This document shows, in pieces, positions 15,952 through 24,325 of a stretch of DNA of 64,000 bases. Under the pieces are notes generated by a model. It ran no database searches and was not told the origin of the DNA. It saw only the letters and a list, made by a program, of their open reading frames with translations. Position numbers and translations under genes: made by a program. Position 1 is the stretch's first letter, and every line of letters begins with the position of its first letter. Source of the DNA: Enterobacter vonholyi (lineage in GTDB: Bacteria; Pseudomonadota; Gammaproteobacteria; Enterobacterales; Enterobacteriaceae); assembly GCF_008364555.1 (NCBI RefSeq), contig NZ_VTUC01000006.1:310001-374000 (forward strand), given 5' to 3'.

Positions 15952-16674
15952 ATGAACAGCTGCCTCTACCACGGCGTATTACGCCACCGCCGCCTCCAGC
16001 CGAAAAAACACGAATTCAGCTACAGCGTCTTTATGGCCTGGCTGGATCTCGATGAACTGCCGCTGCTGCCGTCCGTCGGCGTACGGCACAATCGCTTTGC
16101 CGCCGCCTCGTTCCACGACGCGGACTATCCGCTCGGCACGCCGCTTAAAGAGAACGTGCTCAGCAGGCTGGAGAGCCTGACCGGAGAACGTCCGGACGGG
16201 CGGGTCATGCTCCTGACGCAGCTGCGCTATTTCGGCTTTCATTTCAATCCGGTCAACTTTTACTACTGCTATGACGAGAAGGAGACGCTGCGCTGGGTGC
16301 TGGCGGAGGTCCGCAACACGCCGTGGAATGAACGTCATTACTATGCCGTCAACGGACAGAATGCACAGCCCACGGAAAAAGCGTTTCACGTTTCCCCCTT
16401 CAATCCAATGGACATGATCTACCACTGGCGCTTTAACGACCCGGATAACACGCTGCATATGCACATTGAAAATCATCAGGAAGCGAAGGTCTTTGACGCC
16501 ACGCTGGCGCTGCGCCGGGAGCCTTTGACGCGCCCCGCGCTGCGTGGGCTTTTGGTGCGTATCCCACTCATGACCCTGAAAACCGTTTTTGCCATTTACT
16601 GGCAGGCGCTGCGGCTCTGGCTCAAGCGCGTGCCGCTGTATAACCACCCCGTCAGCAGGAGTGAACGCTCATGA
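15952..16674 (+). CDS. DUF1365 family protein
   Basis: 240 residues. It starts [32 protein letters not shown], the standard opening of DUF1365, and carries [17 protein letters not shown] and [17 protein letters not shown], the conserved core. It has no transmembrane segment. DUF1365 genes are consistently found beside an FAD oxidoreductase and a cyclopropane-fatty-acid-type methyltransferase, as here. Its biochemical role is not established to my knowledge, though the partners point to acyl-chain modification. The start lies 1 bp after the FAD gene stop, and the end overlaps the methyltransferase start by 4 bp. Confidence 0.92.
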   Translation: MNSCLYHGVLRHRRLQPKKHEFSYSVFMAWLDLDELPLLPSVGVRHNRFAAASFHDADYPLGTPLKENVLSRLESLTGERPDGRVMLLTQLRYFGFHFNPVNFYYCYDEKETLRWVLAEVRNTPWNERHYYAVNGQNAQPTEKAFHVSPFNPMDMIYHWRFNDPDNTLHMHIENHQEAKVFDATLALRREPLTRPALRGLLVRIPLMTLKTVFAIYWQALRLWLKRVPLYNHPVSRSERS

Positions 16675-17891
16675 CCGATCCCGTCTTTGCGTTAGAACCC
16701 GATATCCCGCGCAACGTGCGCATCGCGCGCTGGCTGCTTTTTCGTCTGTTAAGCGGTATCCGCGGCGGCTCGCTCACCCTGCGTGAAGGGGCGCAGACCT
16801 TCCATTTTGGCGAGACATCCTCCGCGCTGCACGCCGACGTACAAATCCTCACGCCCGGCGTATACTGGCGCGTCTTAACGGGCGGTAGCCTTGCTGCCGC
16901 AGAAGCCTGGATGGACGGCGAATGGGAAACCACCCACCTTACGCCGCTTCTGGAACTGCTGGCGCTCAACGGCGAGGTGCTTGGCCGTCTGGAAAACGGG
17001 TTCCGCCTGTTCGGCAGGCCGCTGGAGCGTCTGCGCCACTGGACGCGGCGTAACTCCCGCGCGCAGGCGCGTGAAAATATTGCCGCTCACTACGATCTGG
17101 GCAATACCTTCTATGCCCATTTTCTGGATAAAGAGCTGCTCTATTCCAGCGCCTTGTTTACGGAGGACGAGCAGGATCTGACGGCGGCCCAGCAGGCCAA
17201 AATGGCGCGCCTGTGTGACCAGTTAATGCTAGAACCGAATGACCACCTGCTGGAAATCGGTACCGGCTGGGGCGCGATGGCGGAATACGCGGCCCGTCAT
17301 TATGGCTGTCGGGTGACTACCACCACGCTGTCACAGGAGCAATACGTCTGGGCGACCGAGCGAATTGCGCGCGCCGGACTGCAGGATCGGGTCGAGGTGC
17401 TGCTCTGCGACTATCGCGACCTCACCGGACAGTACGACAAGCTGGTCTCGATAGAGATGATTGAAGCCGTCGGGCAGCGCTATCTGCCCACGTTCTTCCG
17501 TACCTGCCAGGCGCGGCTGCGCCCGGGAGGACGGATGGCGATTCAGGCCATCACGATTCAGGACCAGCGCTATCGCGACTACAGCAAAAGCGTCGATTTT
17601 ATCCAGCGCTACATCTTCCCCGGCGGCTTCCTGCCGAGCATCACCGCGATGAACGAGCTGATGACGCGCCACACCGATTTCGTGGTGCGCAATCTTTTCG
17701 ACATGGGACCGGACTACGCCCGCACGCTGGCCCACTGGCGGCAGCGCTTTGTCCACGCCTGGCAGGATATTGAAAAGCTCGGCTTCGATGAACGGTTCCG
17801 CCGCATGTGGCTGTACTACTTTGGCTACTGCGAAGCCGGGTTTAACGCCCGCACCATCAGCGTGGTGCAGCTGACCGCCGAGCGCGTATGA
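16671..17891 (+). CDS. Cyclopropane-fatty-acyl-phospholipid synthase family methyltransferase
   Basis: 406 residues, slightly longer than E. coli Cfa. It uses S-adenosylmethionine to methylate or cyclopropanate the double bond of phospholipid acyl chains. Visible landmarks are [18 protein letters not shown] (family hallmark), the SAM site [42 protein letters not shown]-type substrate segment [10 protein letters not shown], and the C-terminal [10 protein letters not shown]. It sits inside an operon with DUF1365 and an FAD oxidoreductase rather than alone, as the housekeeping cfa does. It is therefore more likely a specialised paralogue, for example of the type linked with methylated or furan fatty acids in alphaproteobacteria (inference). 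Confidence 0.93.
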   Translation: MTDPVFALEPDIPRNVRIARWLLFRLLSGIRGGSLTLREGAQTFHFGETSSALHADVQILTPGVYWRVLTGGSLAAAEAWMDGEWETTHLTPLLELLALNGEVLGRLENGFRLFGRPLERLRHWTRRNSRAQARENIAAHYDLGNTFYAHFLDKELLYSSALFTEDEQDLTAAQQAKMARLCDQLMLEPNDHLLEIGTGWGAMAEYAARHYGCRVTTTTLSQEQYVWATERIARAGLQDRVEVLLCDYRDLTGQYDKLVSIEMIEAVGQRYLPTFFRTCQARLRPGGRMAIQAITIQDQRYRDYSKSVDFIQRYIFPGGFLPSITAMNELMTRHTDFVVRNLFDMGPDYARTLAHWRQRFVHAWQDIEKLGFDERFRRMWLYYFGYCEAGFNARTISVVQLTAERV

Positions 17892-18373
17892 AACGATATC
17901 TTCAGGTCTTTCTGCTGGCCGTCGCGTTCGATCTTTACTGGACGCTGGTGGTGCTCTTTCGCGAAAAGGGCCTGATTATCTGGCTCGCGCTGGCGGTTCT
18001 GGCATGCCTGCTTTTGCCGTCTGTATACCGTTTTTACGCCATTGGGCTGGCCGCGGCGGGAAGTTTGCTGGATACGCTCTGGGCGCTGACGGGACTGATT
18101 GCCTTTACGGGCGACTCCCTGATGCCGCTATGGATGGTGGCATTGTGGCTGATGTTTGCCACCGTCTGGACGCAGCTTACGCGCACCACCACGTTGCCCG
18201 GCTGGCTGCTGACCCTGCTTGCCGCCGTGGGAGGCCCGGTAGCGTACCTGATTGGCGAGCGGCTGGGTGCCATCACGTTTCTGGAGCCGACCTTTATCGT
18301 CATCAGCTGGATGGCGCCGGGCTGGCTGGTGTTGATGCTGTTTTTCCACCTGCTGATGGGGAGACAAAAATGA
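17888..18373 (+). CDS. DUF2878 family membrane protein
   Basis: 161 residues, almost entirely hydrophobic, with about five membrane helices. Landmarks include VAFDLYWTLVVLFREKG at the start, LDTLWALTGLI in the middle, and GGPVAYLIGERLGAITF near residue 120, which fits DUF2878. It overlaps the methyltransferase gene and the next gene by 4 bp each. An integral membrane component fits an operon that modifies membrane lipids, but its job is unknown. Confidence 0.88.
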   Translation: MKRYLQVFLLAVAFDLYWTLVVLFREKGLIIWLALAVLACLLLPSVYRFYAIGLAAAGSLLDTLWALTGLIAFTGDSLMPLWMVALWLMFATVWTQLTRTTTLPGWLLTLLAAVGGPVAYLIGERLGAITFLEPTFIVISWMAPGWLVLMLFFHLLMGRQK

Positions 18374-18894
18374 GAGCTGCGGTTTTGCTGCTTTGTCTGA
18401 CGCTGGTTGTTCCCGTTGCCCTGGCCGCCGACTGGCTGGCGTGGCGGAAGGTGGGCGACGCCACGCTTACCTGGGGGCCGTTCACGGTCTATACCTCCCA
18501 GCTGCGTACTCCGGACGGGCGTTACGGTCGGGAGAACCAGGATCAGGCGCTGATAATTACCTATGCGCGCGACATCGATCGCGATGAACTGGTCGAGGCG
18601 ACCCGCGACCAGTGGCAGGCGCAGGGTATCCTGGCGCAGGAAGCGCAAAGCGAAGCCTGGCTGCGGATGCTCCAGTCGCTGTGGCCTGATGTCCGACAGG
18701 GCTCACAGCTGGCGTTTGTTCTCAACGATAAGCAGGGGCAGTTCTGGTATCGCGATCCGACCCTTCAGAAAACCTTTATTCCCCTGGGACCACGCCAGTC
18801 AGAAGCGTTCAGCACCCGCTTTCTGGCCATCTGGCTCGATCCCCGCACGCAATACCCTGAACTGCGTCAGCAGTTAATCGGAGGCCAAAAATGA
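18370..18894 (+). CDS. Chalcone-isomerase-like exported protein
   Basis: 174 residues from the ATG at 18370, which overlaps the DUF2878 stop by 4 bp. A longer frame starting at 18004 runs through the upstream gene and is not the real start. The N-terminus is a signal peptide (MRAAVLLLCLTLVVPVALAA, cleavage near 20). The body, DWLAWRKVGDATLTWGPFTVYTSQL then RDIDRDELVEAT, fits the bacterial chalcone-isomerase-fold family. Those proteins bind fatty acids or small lipids and usually do not isomerise flavonoids. A periplasmic lipid-binding role would suit the operon (inference). Confidence 0.85.
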   Translation: MRAAVLLLCLTLVVPVALAADWLAWRKVGDATLTWGPFTVYTSQLRTPDGRYGRENQDQALIITYARDIDRDELVEATRDQWQAQGILAQEAQSEAWLRMLQSLWPDVRQGSQLAFVLNDKQGQFWYRDPTLQKTFIPLGPRQSEAFSTRFLAIWLDPRTQYPELRQQLIGGQK

Positions 18895-19418
18895 AACGTT
18901 TCCTGATGATGGCGCTGGCATTGACGATGCTTCTGGCGGGCTGTAGCACGGAGGTGACCGAGTACCGCCAGCAGCAGCCGCGGCTGGATATCTTCCACTA
19001 CTTCCAGGGTAAAACTGAAGCGTGGGGGATGGTGCAGGATCGCAGCGGCAAGCAGATCCGTCGCTTTCACGTTGAGATTGCCGGGGATGTGATTGGCGAT
19101 ACGCTGACGCTCAACGAGCACTTCGTTTATGACGACGGTGAGAAGCAGCAGCGAGTCTGGCATATCCGGCGCCTGGGGAACGATCGCTATGAGGGCACGG
19201 CGGGGGATATTGAAGGGGTAGCAACGGGGCAGGCCGCAGGCAACGCGTTCAACTGGCATTACAGCATGAACGTGAAGGCCAACGGCAGCACCTGGCTACT
19301 GAACTTTGACGACTGGATGTACCTGCAGGACGAGAACCATCTGTTTAATAAAACCGAGATGAAGAAGCTGGGCGTCACCGTCGCCACGGTAACGCTGTTC
19401 TTTACCCGTAAGACATGA
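18891..19418 (+). CDS. DUF3833 family lipoprotein
   Basis: 175 residues. Lipoprotein signal MKRFLMMALALTMLLAGC with the modified cysteine at 18, so membrane-anchored. The mature part is beta-rich and lipocalin-like: FHYFQGKTEAWGMVQDRSGKQIRRFHV, then YDDGEKQQRVWHI and NWHYSMNV, matching DUF3833. This is the last gene of the eight-gene operon and overlaps its neighbour by 4 bp. The next gene is convergent, its stop only 2 bp away, with no terminator between. Confidence 0.88.
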   Translation: MKRFLMMALALTMLLAGCSTEVTEYRQQQPRLDIFHYFQGKTEAWGMVQDRSGKQIRRFHVEIAGDVIGDTLTLNEHFVYDDGEKQQRVWHIRRLGNDRYEGTAGDIEGVATGQAAGNAFNWHYSMNVKANGSTWLLNFDDWMYLQDENHLFNKTEMKKLGVTVATVTLFFTRKT

Positions 19419-19420
19419 GT

Positions 19421-19879
19421 CTAGTCGCGGGTGCTGTGAATTTTACTGCCCGAGTAGATGAACCAGAGAGCAATCCCCAGGCAGACTACCGCCCCCAGAC
19501 GGCTCGGCGAAAAGGGAATAGCGGCATTACCCAGCCAGCCAAAGTTATCAATTAACATGCTCATGGTGAGCTGGCCGAATATCACCGCCACCGTGGCGAC
19601 GGCGGTGCCGATGCGCTGCACGGCCACGACCATAATCACAATATAAGGCACGCCAAACATTGCCCCGAGAAGCTGCCATTTCGGCACGTCCAGCAGGCTG
19701 ACGGCCTGCTTAGGCTCAAAGAAGAAAATCAGCAGGGCGGTCACCAGCGCGCCGACGGAGAAGGTCAGAAACGCGCTTTTAAATACCCCCACGCTGCTGC
19801 CGAGCTGGCCGTTAATGGCGGCCTGAATGCTCAGCGTTGCGCCGCCGCAGACGGCCAGAAGAATCATAATCAGTGTCAT
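19421..19879 (-). CDS. DMT family transporter, YdcZ (DUF606) type
   Basis: 152 residues, five predicted membrane helices. The opening ILLAVCGGATLSIQAAINGQLG is the family hallmark of small half-size EamA/DMT relatives. It is paired with a second DUF606 gene 3 bp upstream on the same strand, and such pairs probably form a heteromeric transporter. The substrate is unknown. A LysR regulator gene lies divergently upstream of the pair. Confidence 0.88.
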   Translation of the reverse strand: MTLIMILLAVCGGATLSIQAAINGQLGSSVGVFKSAFLTFSVGALVTALLIFFFEPKQAVSLLDVPKWQLLGAMFGVPYIVIMVVAVQRIGTAVATVAVIFGQLTMSMLIDNFGWLGNAAIPFSPSRLGAVVCLGIALWFIYSGSKIHSTRD

Positions 19880-19882
19880 ACG

Positions 19883-20317
19883 TTACCCCTGTGCGACCAG
19901 AACCAGTGCTGCAATAATGAACCCCAGTGCAATAATGCGCTTTGCGTTTATCTTCCTGTGCGGCGAACCCAGCAGACCATAGTGGTCAATGATCAGGCTT
20001 TTAAAGACCTGGCCGGCCAGAATGCCAATCATCGTCATGGCGATGCCGATGGTGGGTGTCGCCACGGTCAGGATGACCACGTATACCGGACCGAGCACGC
20101 CGCCGAGCAGCTGCCAGCCGGGCTGTGCGAAAAACGACGGGCTGTTGCGCGGGCTGAAAAACAGCATCAGCAGAAACGTTAGCGCGGCACCGACGCCAAA
20201 AATACTGAACGTCGCCCATAAATCCCCGACCTTTCCACCCAGCGGTCCCAGCAGCCCCGCCTCGACGGAGAGGCCCATCCCGCCAGCAATCACCAGTAAA
20301 ATCAAAACAAACTGCAT
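19883..20317 (-). CDS. DMT family transporter, YdcZ (DUF606) type
   Basis: 144 residues, again five membrane helices, with the family start LLVIAGGMGLSVEAGLLGPLGG. It has a very good Shine-Dalgarno (GGAGG) and lies 3 bp upstream of the second DUF606 gene. It is divergent from a LysR gene whose start is 95 bp away, so that regulator probably controls the pair. Confidence 0.88.
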   Translation of the reverse strand: MQFVLILLVIAGGMGLSVEAGLLGPLGGKVGDLWATFSIFGVGAALTFLLMLFFSPRNSPSFFAQPGWQLLGGVLGPVYVVILTVATPTIGIAMTMIGILAGQVFKSLIIDHYGLLGSPHRKINAKRIIALGFIIAALVLVAQG

Positions 20318-20378
20318 TTTTCTTCCTCCCTTTTCAGGCGAAGAAGATTACGTGGGTTGTTCAATGAGAAAAATGCCA

Positions 20379-20412
20379 TAATGCAGTAAACACCTTTGCG
20401 AGAAATGCATTA
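20379..20412. promoter_or_regulatory. Inverted repeat at the LysR start
   Basis: Perfect arms TAATGCA (20379-20385) and TGCATTA (20406-20412), 20 bp apart, the second abutting the lysR start codon. The position fits autoregulation by the LysR protein and control of the divergent transporter pair. Confidence 0.4.
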
Positions 20413-21345
20413 ATGGTTGACGCCAGCAACATTAACATCCGCGCGCTGCTGATCTTTATCGACGTGTATGAAGCGCAGAACTTCTCCGTCGTGGCGCGGC
20501 GGCAGGGGATATCGGCCTCGCAGATATCGCGCGTGATCCACCAGCTTGAGGATGCGCTCGGGCAGCAGCTTTTCTATCGCAATACGCGGGCCGTCATTCC
20601 CACGGAAAGCGGTCATCTGTTTATTCGCTACGCCCGGTCAATGGCGGAAAACCTGGAAGAGGCGCGCCGGGAGCTGGACGCGCGTGCGGTGGAACCGTCC
20701 GGTGCGATCCGCATTAACGGACCGGTGTTTTTCGGCCAGAAGCACATTGCGCCCGGCCTTCCCGGCCTGTCGGAACGCTATCCCCGCCTGAGCGTAGAGC
20801 TGACGCTGACCGATGATTTTATCGACCCGCACCGGGATGCCGCCGACGTTATCTTCCGGATTGGCGTGCTAACGGACTCATCTTTTCACGCGCGGGTGTT
20901 CGGGCAGCAGGTGTATCATCTTGCGGCGTCGCCTGGCTACGTGCGCCGACACGGTGCGCCTGAAGGGCCGGACGATCTGAATCGCCATCACTGTCTGGTC
21001 TATCGCGGATCGTCAGGGCCTAACCGCTGGCTGTTGCGCAGGGCGGGCGAGGCGTGGACGCATTATCCCGTGACGCCATTGATGACCTCGAATAATGCGG
21101 AAGCGCTGCTGGCTGCGGCGCGGGGCGGGATGGGGATTGTACTGTTTCCGGACTGGCTGGTGAGCGAGCCGCTCCAGCGCGGTGAGCTGATTCCGCTCCT
21201 GCCCGCGCTGGAGTGTGCCATCAATACGGAACAGCAGGCGATCGCGGCGATCTACCCTGATGCCCGACATCCGCCCCTGAACGTCAGGGCGGTAATTGAT
21301 TATTACGTTGAGCGTTTTGGTACGCCGCTTTACTGGCAAACGTAA
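20413..21345 (+). CDS. LysR family transcriptional regulator
   Basis: 310 residues. Winged helix-turn-helix at about 6-65: FIDVYEAQNFSVVARRQGISASQISRVIHQLED, then LFYRNTRAVIPTESG. The effector domain begins at about residue 95 (GAIRINGPVFFGQKHIAP) and is of the DmlR/CrgA group. It is transcribed divergently from the two YdcZ-type transporter genes and ends 4 bp from the convergent mesD gene. It is the probable regulator of the transporter pair; the effector is unknown. Confidence 0.9.
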   Translation: MVDASNINIRALLIFIDVYEAQNFSVVARRQGISASQISRVIHQLEDALGQQLFYRNTRAVIPTESGHLFIRYARSMAENLEEARRELDARAVEPSGAIRINGPVFFGQKHIAPGLPGLSERYPRLSVELTLTDDFIDPHRDAADVIFRIGVLTDSSFHARVFGQQVYHLAASPGYVRRHGAPEGPDDLNRHHCLVYRGSSGPNRWLLRRAGEAWTHYPVTPLMTSNNAEALLAAARGGMGIVLFPDWLVSEPLQRGELIPLLPALECAINTEQQAIAAIYPDARHPPLNVRAVIDYYVERFGTPLYWQT

Positions 21346-21349
21346 GGGA

Positions 21350-22378
21350 TTACGCGCCAAGCTCTCTGCGGATAATCTCTGCGCCAGCGCTGAGTGCTCT
21401 CAGCTTGCCGTTAGCCACCTGACGGGAGAGGGGAGCCATGCCGCAGTTGGTTGACGGATAAAGCTTGTCCGCATCGACAAACTGCAGCGCTTTTCGCAGC
21501 GTATCGGCCACTTCCTCCGGCGTTTCAACGGCGTTGGTTGCTACGTCAATCGCGCCGACCATCACTTTTTTACCTCGGATCAGCTCCAGCAGATCCATCG
21601 GCACGCGGGAGTTGTGGCACTCCAGGGAGATGATGTCGATGTTAGAGGTCTGCAGCTTAGGGAAGGCCTCTTCGTACTGGCGCCACTCGGATCCCAGCGT
21701 CTTTTTCCAGTCGGTATTGGCCTTGATGCCGTAGCCGTAGCAGATGTGGACCGCGGTCTCGCACTTCAGCCCTTCAATGGCGCGCTCCAGCGCGGCGATG
21801 CCCCAGTCGTTGACCTCGTCAAAAAAGACGTTAAACGCCGGTTCGTCGAACTGGATAATATCCACGCCCGCGGCCTCTAACTCACGCGCTTCCTGGTTGA
21901 GGATTTTAGCGAATTCCCAGGCCAGCTTTTCGCGGCTTTTATAGTGCGCGTCGTAAAGGGTGTCGATCATGGTCATCGGCCCCGGCAGGGCCCATTTGAT
22001 AGGCTTGTCCGTGAGCTGACGCAGATACCTGGCATCGTCGACGAAGACCGGTTTCTGGCGCGCAACCGCAGAAACTACGGTCGGCACGCTGGCGTCATAG
22101 CGGTTACGAATGCGAACCGTTTGGCGGTTCTCAAAATCAACGCCGCTCAGGTGTTCAATGAAGGTGGTGACGAAGTGCTGACGGGTCTGTTCCCCGTCGC
22201 TGACGATATCGATTCCCGCACGGATCTGCTCATCCAGAGACAGGCGCAGCGCATCCTGCTTGCCCGCCAGAAGTTCCTGATCCTGTAATTTCCAGGGTGA
22301 CCACAGCGTTTCAGGTTGCGCAAGCCAGGTCGGCTTTGGCAGGCTGCCAGCGGTAGAAGTCGGGAGCAATGTTTTCAT
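21350..22378 (-). CDS. mesD: Folate-independent methionine synthase MesD
   Basis: 342 residues, equal to the catalytic C-terminal half of MetE without the N-terminal folate-binding half. The zinc/homocysteine ligands are all visible: His211 and Cys213 (VHICYGYG), Glu253 (SLECHNSR) and Cys312 (STNCGMAP). The FDEP motif (about 177-180) is also intact. It follows mesX (DUF1852) by 25 bp, and this pairing defines the MesD type. MesD makes methionine from homocysteine without methyl-tetrahydrofolate or B12 and needs MesX and oxygen; the methyl donor was unknown when last described. The assignment by pairing is strong but not tested here. Confidence 0.88.
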   Translation of the reverse strand: MKTLLPTSTAGSLPKPTWLAQPETLWSPWKLQDQELLAGKQDALRLSLDEQIRAGIDIVSDGEQTRQHFVTTFIEHLSGVDFENRQTVRIRNRYDASVPTVVSAVARQKPVFVDDARYLRQLTDKPIKWALPGPMTMIDTLYDAHYKSREKLAWEFAKILNQEARELEAAGVDIIQFDEPAFNVFFDEVNDWGIAALERAIEGLKCETAVHICYGYGIKANTDWKKTLGSEWRQYEEAFPKLQTSNIDIISLECHNSRVPMDLLELIRGKKVMVGAIDVATNAVETPEEVADTLRKALQFVDADKLYPSTNCGMAPLSRQVANGKLRALSAGAEIIRRELGA

Positions 22379-22401
22379 AATAAAAGACCTTTTTTAATGT
22401 T

Positions 22402-23376
22402 TTAAAGCGTGTAGTTATCAGACCACTGCTCAAGAATGTGTTTGTAAGGCTTAATGAAGTATTCTTCGGTAAACCGACCCTGTTCAATCGCCAGACGGCT
22501 TCGCTCTTCCCGGTCATACACAATTTTGGTTAAGGAGTGATCCTGCTGGTTCAGATCCGGTCGGTAGCACAGCCCGGCCGCCGAGTTGGCGTTATAAATC
22601 TCCGGGCGATAGATCTTCTGGAACGTCTCCATCGTGCTGATGGTGGCAATCAGTTCGAGATCGGAGTAATCACTCAGCAAATCCCCGGTGAAGAAGAAGG
22701 CGAACGGCGCCACGCTGTGTTCCGGCATAAAGTAGCGCACGCTCAGGCCCATCTTCGCGAAGTACTGTTCCGTTAGCGACTCGCCGTCCGGCTGATACTC
22801 CACGCCCAGCACGGGGTGCTGGTTGCCGGTGCGGCGATAGGTATCTTTGCTGGATACGCTCAGGCAAATCACCGGTCCTTTTGTGAAGTTCTCTTTGTAT
22901 TCCGGTGAACTCACAAAATGGCGGAAAATATTACCGTGCAGTTCGCCAAACTTTTCCGGAATGCTGAAGTGCTGCTGGTTCTTGTTGTGCTCCAGCAGCA
23001 GGACGCTGAAATCATAATCCCGCACGTAAGACGAGAAGTTATTCCCGACGATGCCAGGGATGCGCAGGTTGTTTTTCTTGTCGACAATAGTGGTTTGCAG
23101 TATCTCAATAGCCGGGAACGGTTTTTCCGCTCCAATGTTCAAATCGACAGAGATGATTTCAAGCTCAACCGCATAGCGATCGGCGTTTGGGTTATCCCAG
23201 CGCGCCAGAGCGTTGAAGCGGTTGTTTATCATCACCAGCGTATTGCGCAGGTTTTCCTGACGTTTTTCCCCGCGCGCCAGGTTGGCAAAGTTGGTGGTCG
23301 TACGCGTATTTTCAGACGGGTTGTAATTCTCATCGAAGCAACTGCGCTTAAGGGTATATGTGAAAGCTTTGCTCAT
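22402..23376 (-). CDS. mesX: MesX (DUF1852), partner of MesD
   Basis: 324 residues from the ATG at 23376. A frame starting at 23400 adds eight residues but lacks a Shine-Dalgarno, and the family begins at MSKAFTYTLKRSCFDENY, so the shorter form is chosen. The conserved DUF1852 runs are TRTTTNFANLARGE, HPVLGVEYQPD, SLTEQYFAKMGL and, near the end, FQKIYRPEIYNAN. It is required with MesD for folate-independent methionine synthesis in other bacteria (known for the family). It is the first gene of a two-gene operon, with a 13-bp palindrome 45 bp upstream. Confidence 0.9.
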   Translation of the reverse strand: MSKAFTYTLKRSCFDENYNPSENTRTTTNFANLARGEKRQENLRNTLVMINNRFNALARWDNPNADRYAVELEIISVDLNIGAEKPFPAIEILQTTIVDKKNNLRIPGIVGNNFSSYVRDYDFSVLLLEHNKNQQHFSIPEKFGELHGNIFRHFVSSPEYKENFTKGPVICLSVSSKDTYRRTGNQHPVLGVEYQPDGESLTEQYFAKMGLSVRYFMPEHSVAPFAFFFTGDLLSDYSDLELIATISTMETFQKIYRPEIYNANSAAGLCYRPDLNQQDHSLTKIVYDREERSRLAIEQGRFTEEYFIKPYKHILEQWSDNYTL

Positions 23377-23420
23377 TGTGGTTATGCATCCTAAGTTCAT
23401 GTTGCTAAGAAGTTACCAAT

Positions 23421-23433
23421 GCATAATTTATGC
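23421..23433. promoter_or_regulatory. Palindrome upstream of mesX
   Basis: GCATAA-T-TTATGC, a perfect 13-bp dyad 45 bp before mesX in an otherwise empty 173-bp gap. It does not look like MetJ boxes (AGACGTCT). It could be an operator for an unrecognised regulator of methionine-synthase expression. Confidence 0.35.
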
Positions 23434-23549
23434 CTGAGCCCGCGGCGCAGGGGAAGTGACTTAATTTCACTGCAACATGAGGGAAGTTCATGAACAGGAT
23501 TGCGCAAAGGCTGGCATAGTAAGAATAAGGGGCATCGCGCCCCTTAGCG

Positions 23550-24040
23550 TTATGCTGTAGGACGTTCGTTCCAGGCGTCACTGTGCATGATGTTGCCATC
23601 GACAATGCGCCAGGTGATTTTTTCGTACTGCAGACTTACGCTTTCAACATGGTTTATTTTATCGTTAGAAGCGATCTTCACGTTCGGCACGCTGCAGTTA
23701 ACACCAGTAACCTTTACGTTCTCCATCAACACGGTGTAATAACAGACTTCCTGTCCGGCATCATTAATATGATAGAACTTGATTTCAGCGCTTTTAAGCG
23801 CCTGACCGGTAGATGCTGCTTTATAGAGATAGGGCGTGGAGCTATCAACCTCCTTTTCAATCCGCATGGATGAGTGTTGTCGCGTGCCGGTGATCTTGCC
23901 GTTAGCGCTGTCTACCGGTAGGTTAAGGCATAACTCAGCCCTATGATCTCAATGCTACCTTCACGGTCCTGAACATCAACGGAACCTTTAATATCTGCTC
24001 CACCATCGTCTTTTAGCCACATGTAGGGAGGAATTGGCAT
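23550..24040 (-). pseudogene. hcp: Type VI secretion tube protein Hcp, frameshifted
   Basis: Translation from the ATG at 24040 gives MPIPPYMWLKDDGG, then DIKGSVDVQDREGSIEI, an excellent Hcp start, but hits a stop after about 43 codons. One base missing near 23927-23930 puts the rest in another frame, where NLPVDSANGKITGTRQHSS, MRIEKEVDSSTPYLYK and the ending SDAWNERPTA complete a normal Hcp of about 163 residues. Hcp forms the hexameric rings of the type VI secretion tube. The gene follows an effector and a small membrane protein on the same strand and is not next to a T6SS core cluster. A sequencing error could produce the same picture. Confidence 0.85.
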
Positions 24041-24043
24041 TCT

Positions 24044-24325
24044 TTATTTCCTTGTTTTATTGAGTAGCAGTATTGTTAAGCGATAAATAATAGTCGCGAG
24101 GGTCAGTACAATTAAAATATCGATATTGGCATATGTGTCATATATTGTTTCAGCATTCACGTCGCCATAAATAAAATCACATATAAATGAGGCCACGTCA
24201 TGATCAAGATAGCGTTCAGCGGGCCCCAATATGCGGCCTACTATAATGCTGATGCATAGAAACCAGACCGTTTTGAATAGCCTGATGCCCCATTTACGGA
24301 CAAGTGTTGGTGTAGCCACTTTCAA
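24044..24325 (-). CDS. Small membrane protein, candidate immunity partner
   Basis: 93 residues with two hydrophobic helices: WFLCISIIVGRILG at about 21-35 and IDILIVLTLATIIYRLTILLL near the end. An acidic stretch (HDVASFICDFIYGDVN) between them probably faces the periplasm. The start overlaps the end of the Tlde1-like effector gene by 32 bp, a common arrangement for effector/immunity pairs. It is inferred to protect the cell from that effector; no known immunity family is recognised with certainty. Confidence 0.7.
   Translation of the reverse strand: MKVATPTLVRKWGIRLFKTVWFLCISIIVGRILGPAERYLDHDVASFICDFIYGDVNAETIYDTYANIDILIVLTLATIIYRLTILLLNKTRK

Noticed and set aside
18004..18369. Long upstream extension of the chalcone-isomerase-like gene
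   Set aside because: It runs out of frame through DUF2878. The ATG at 18370 starts with a clean signal peptide and the usual 4-bp overlap.
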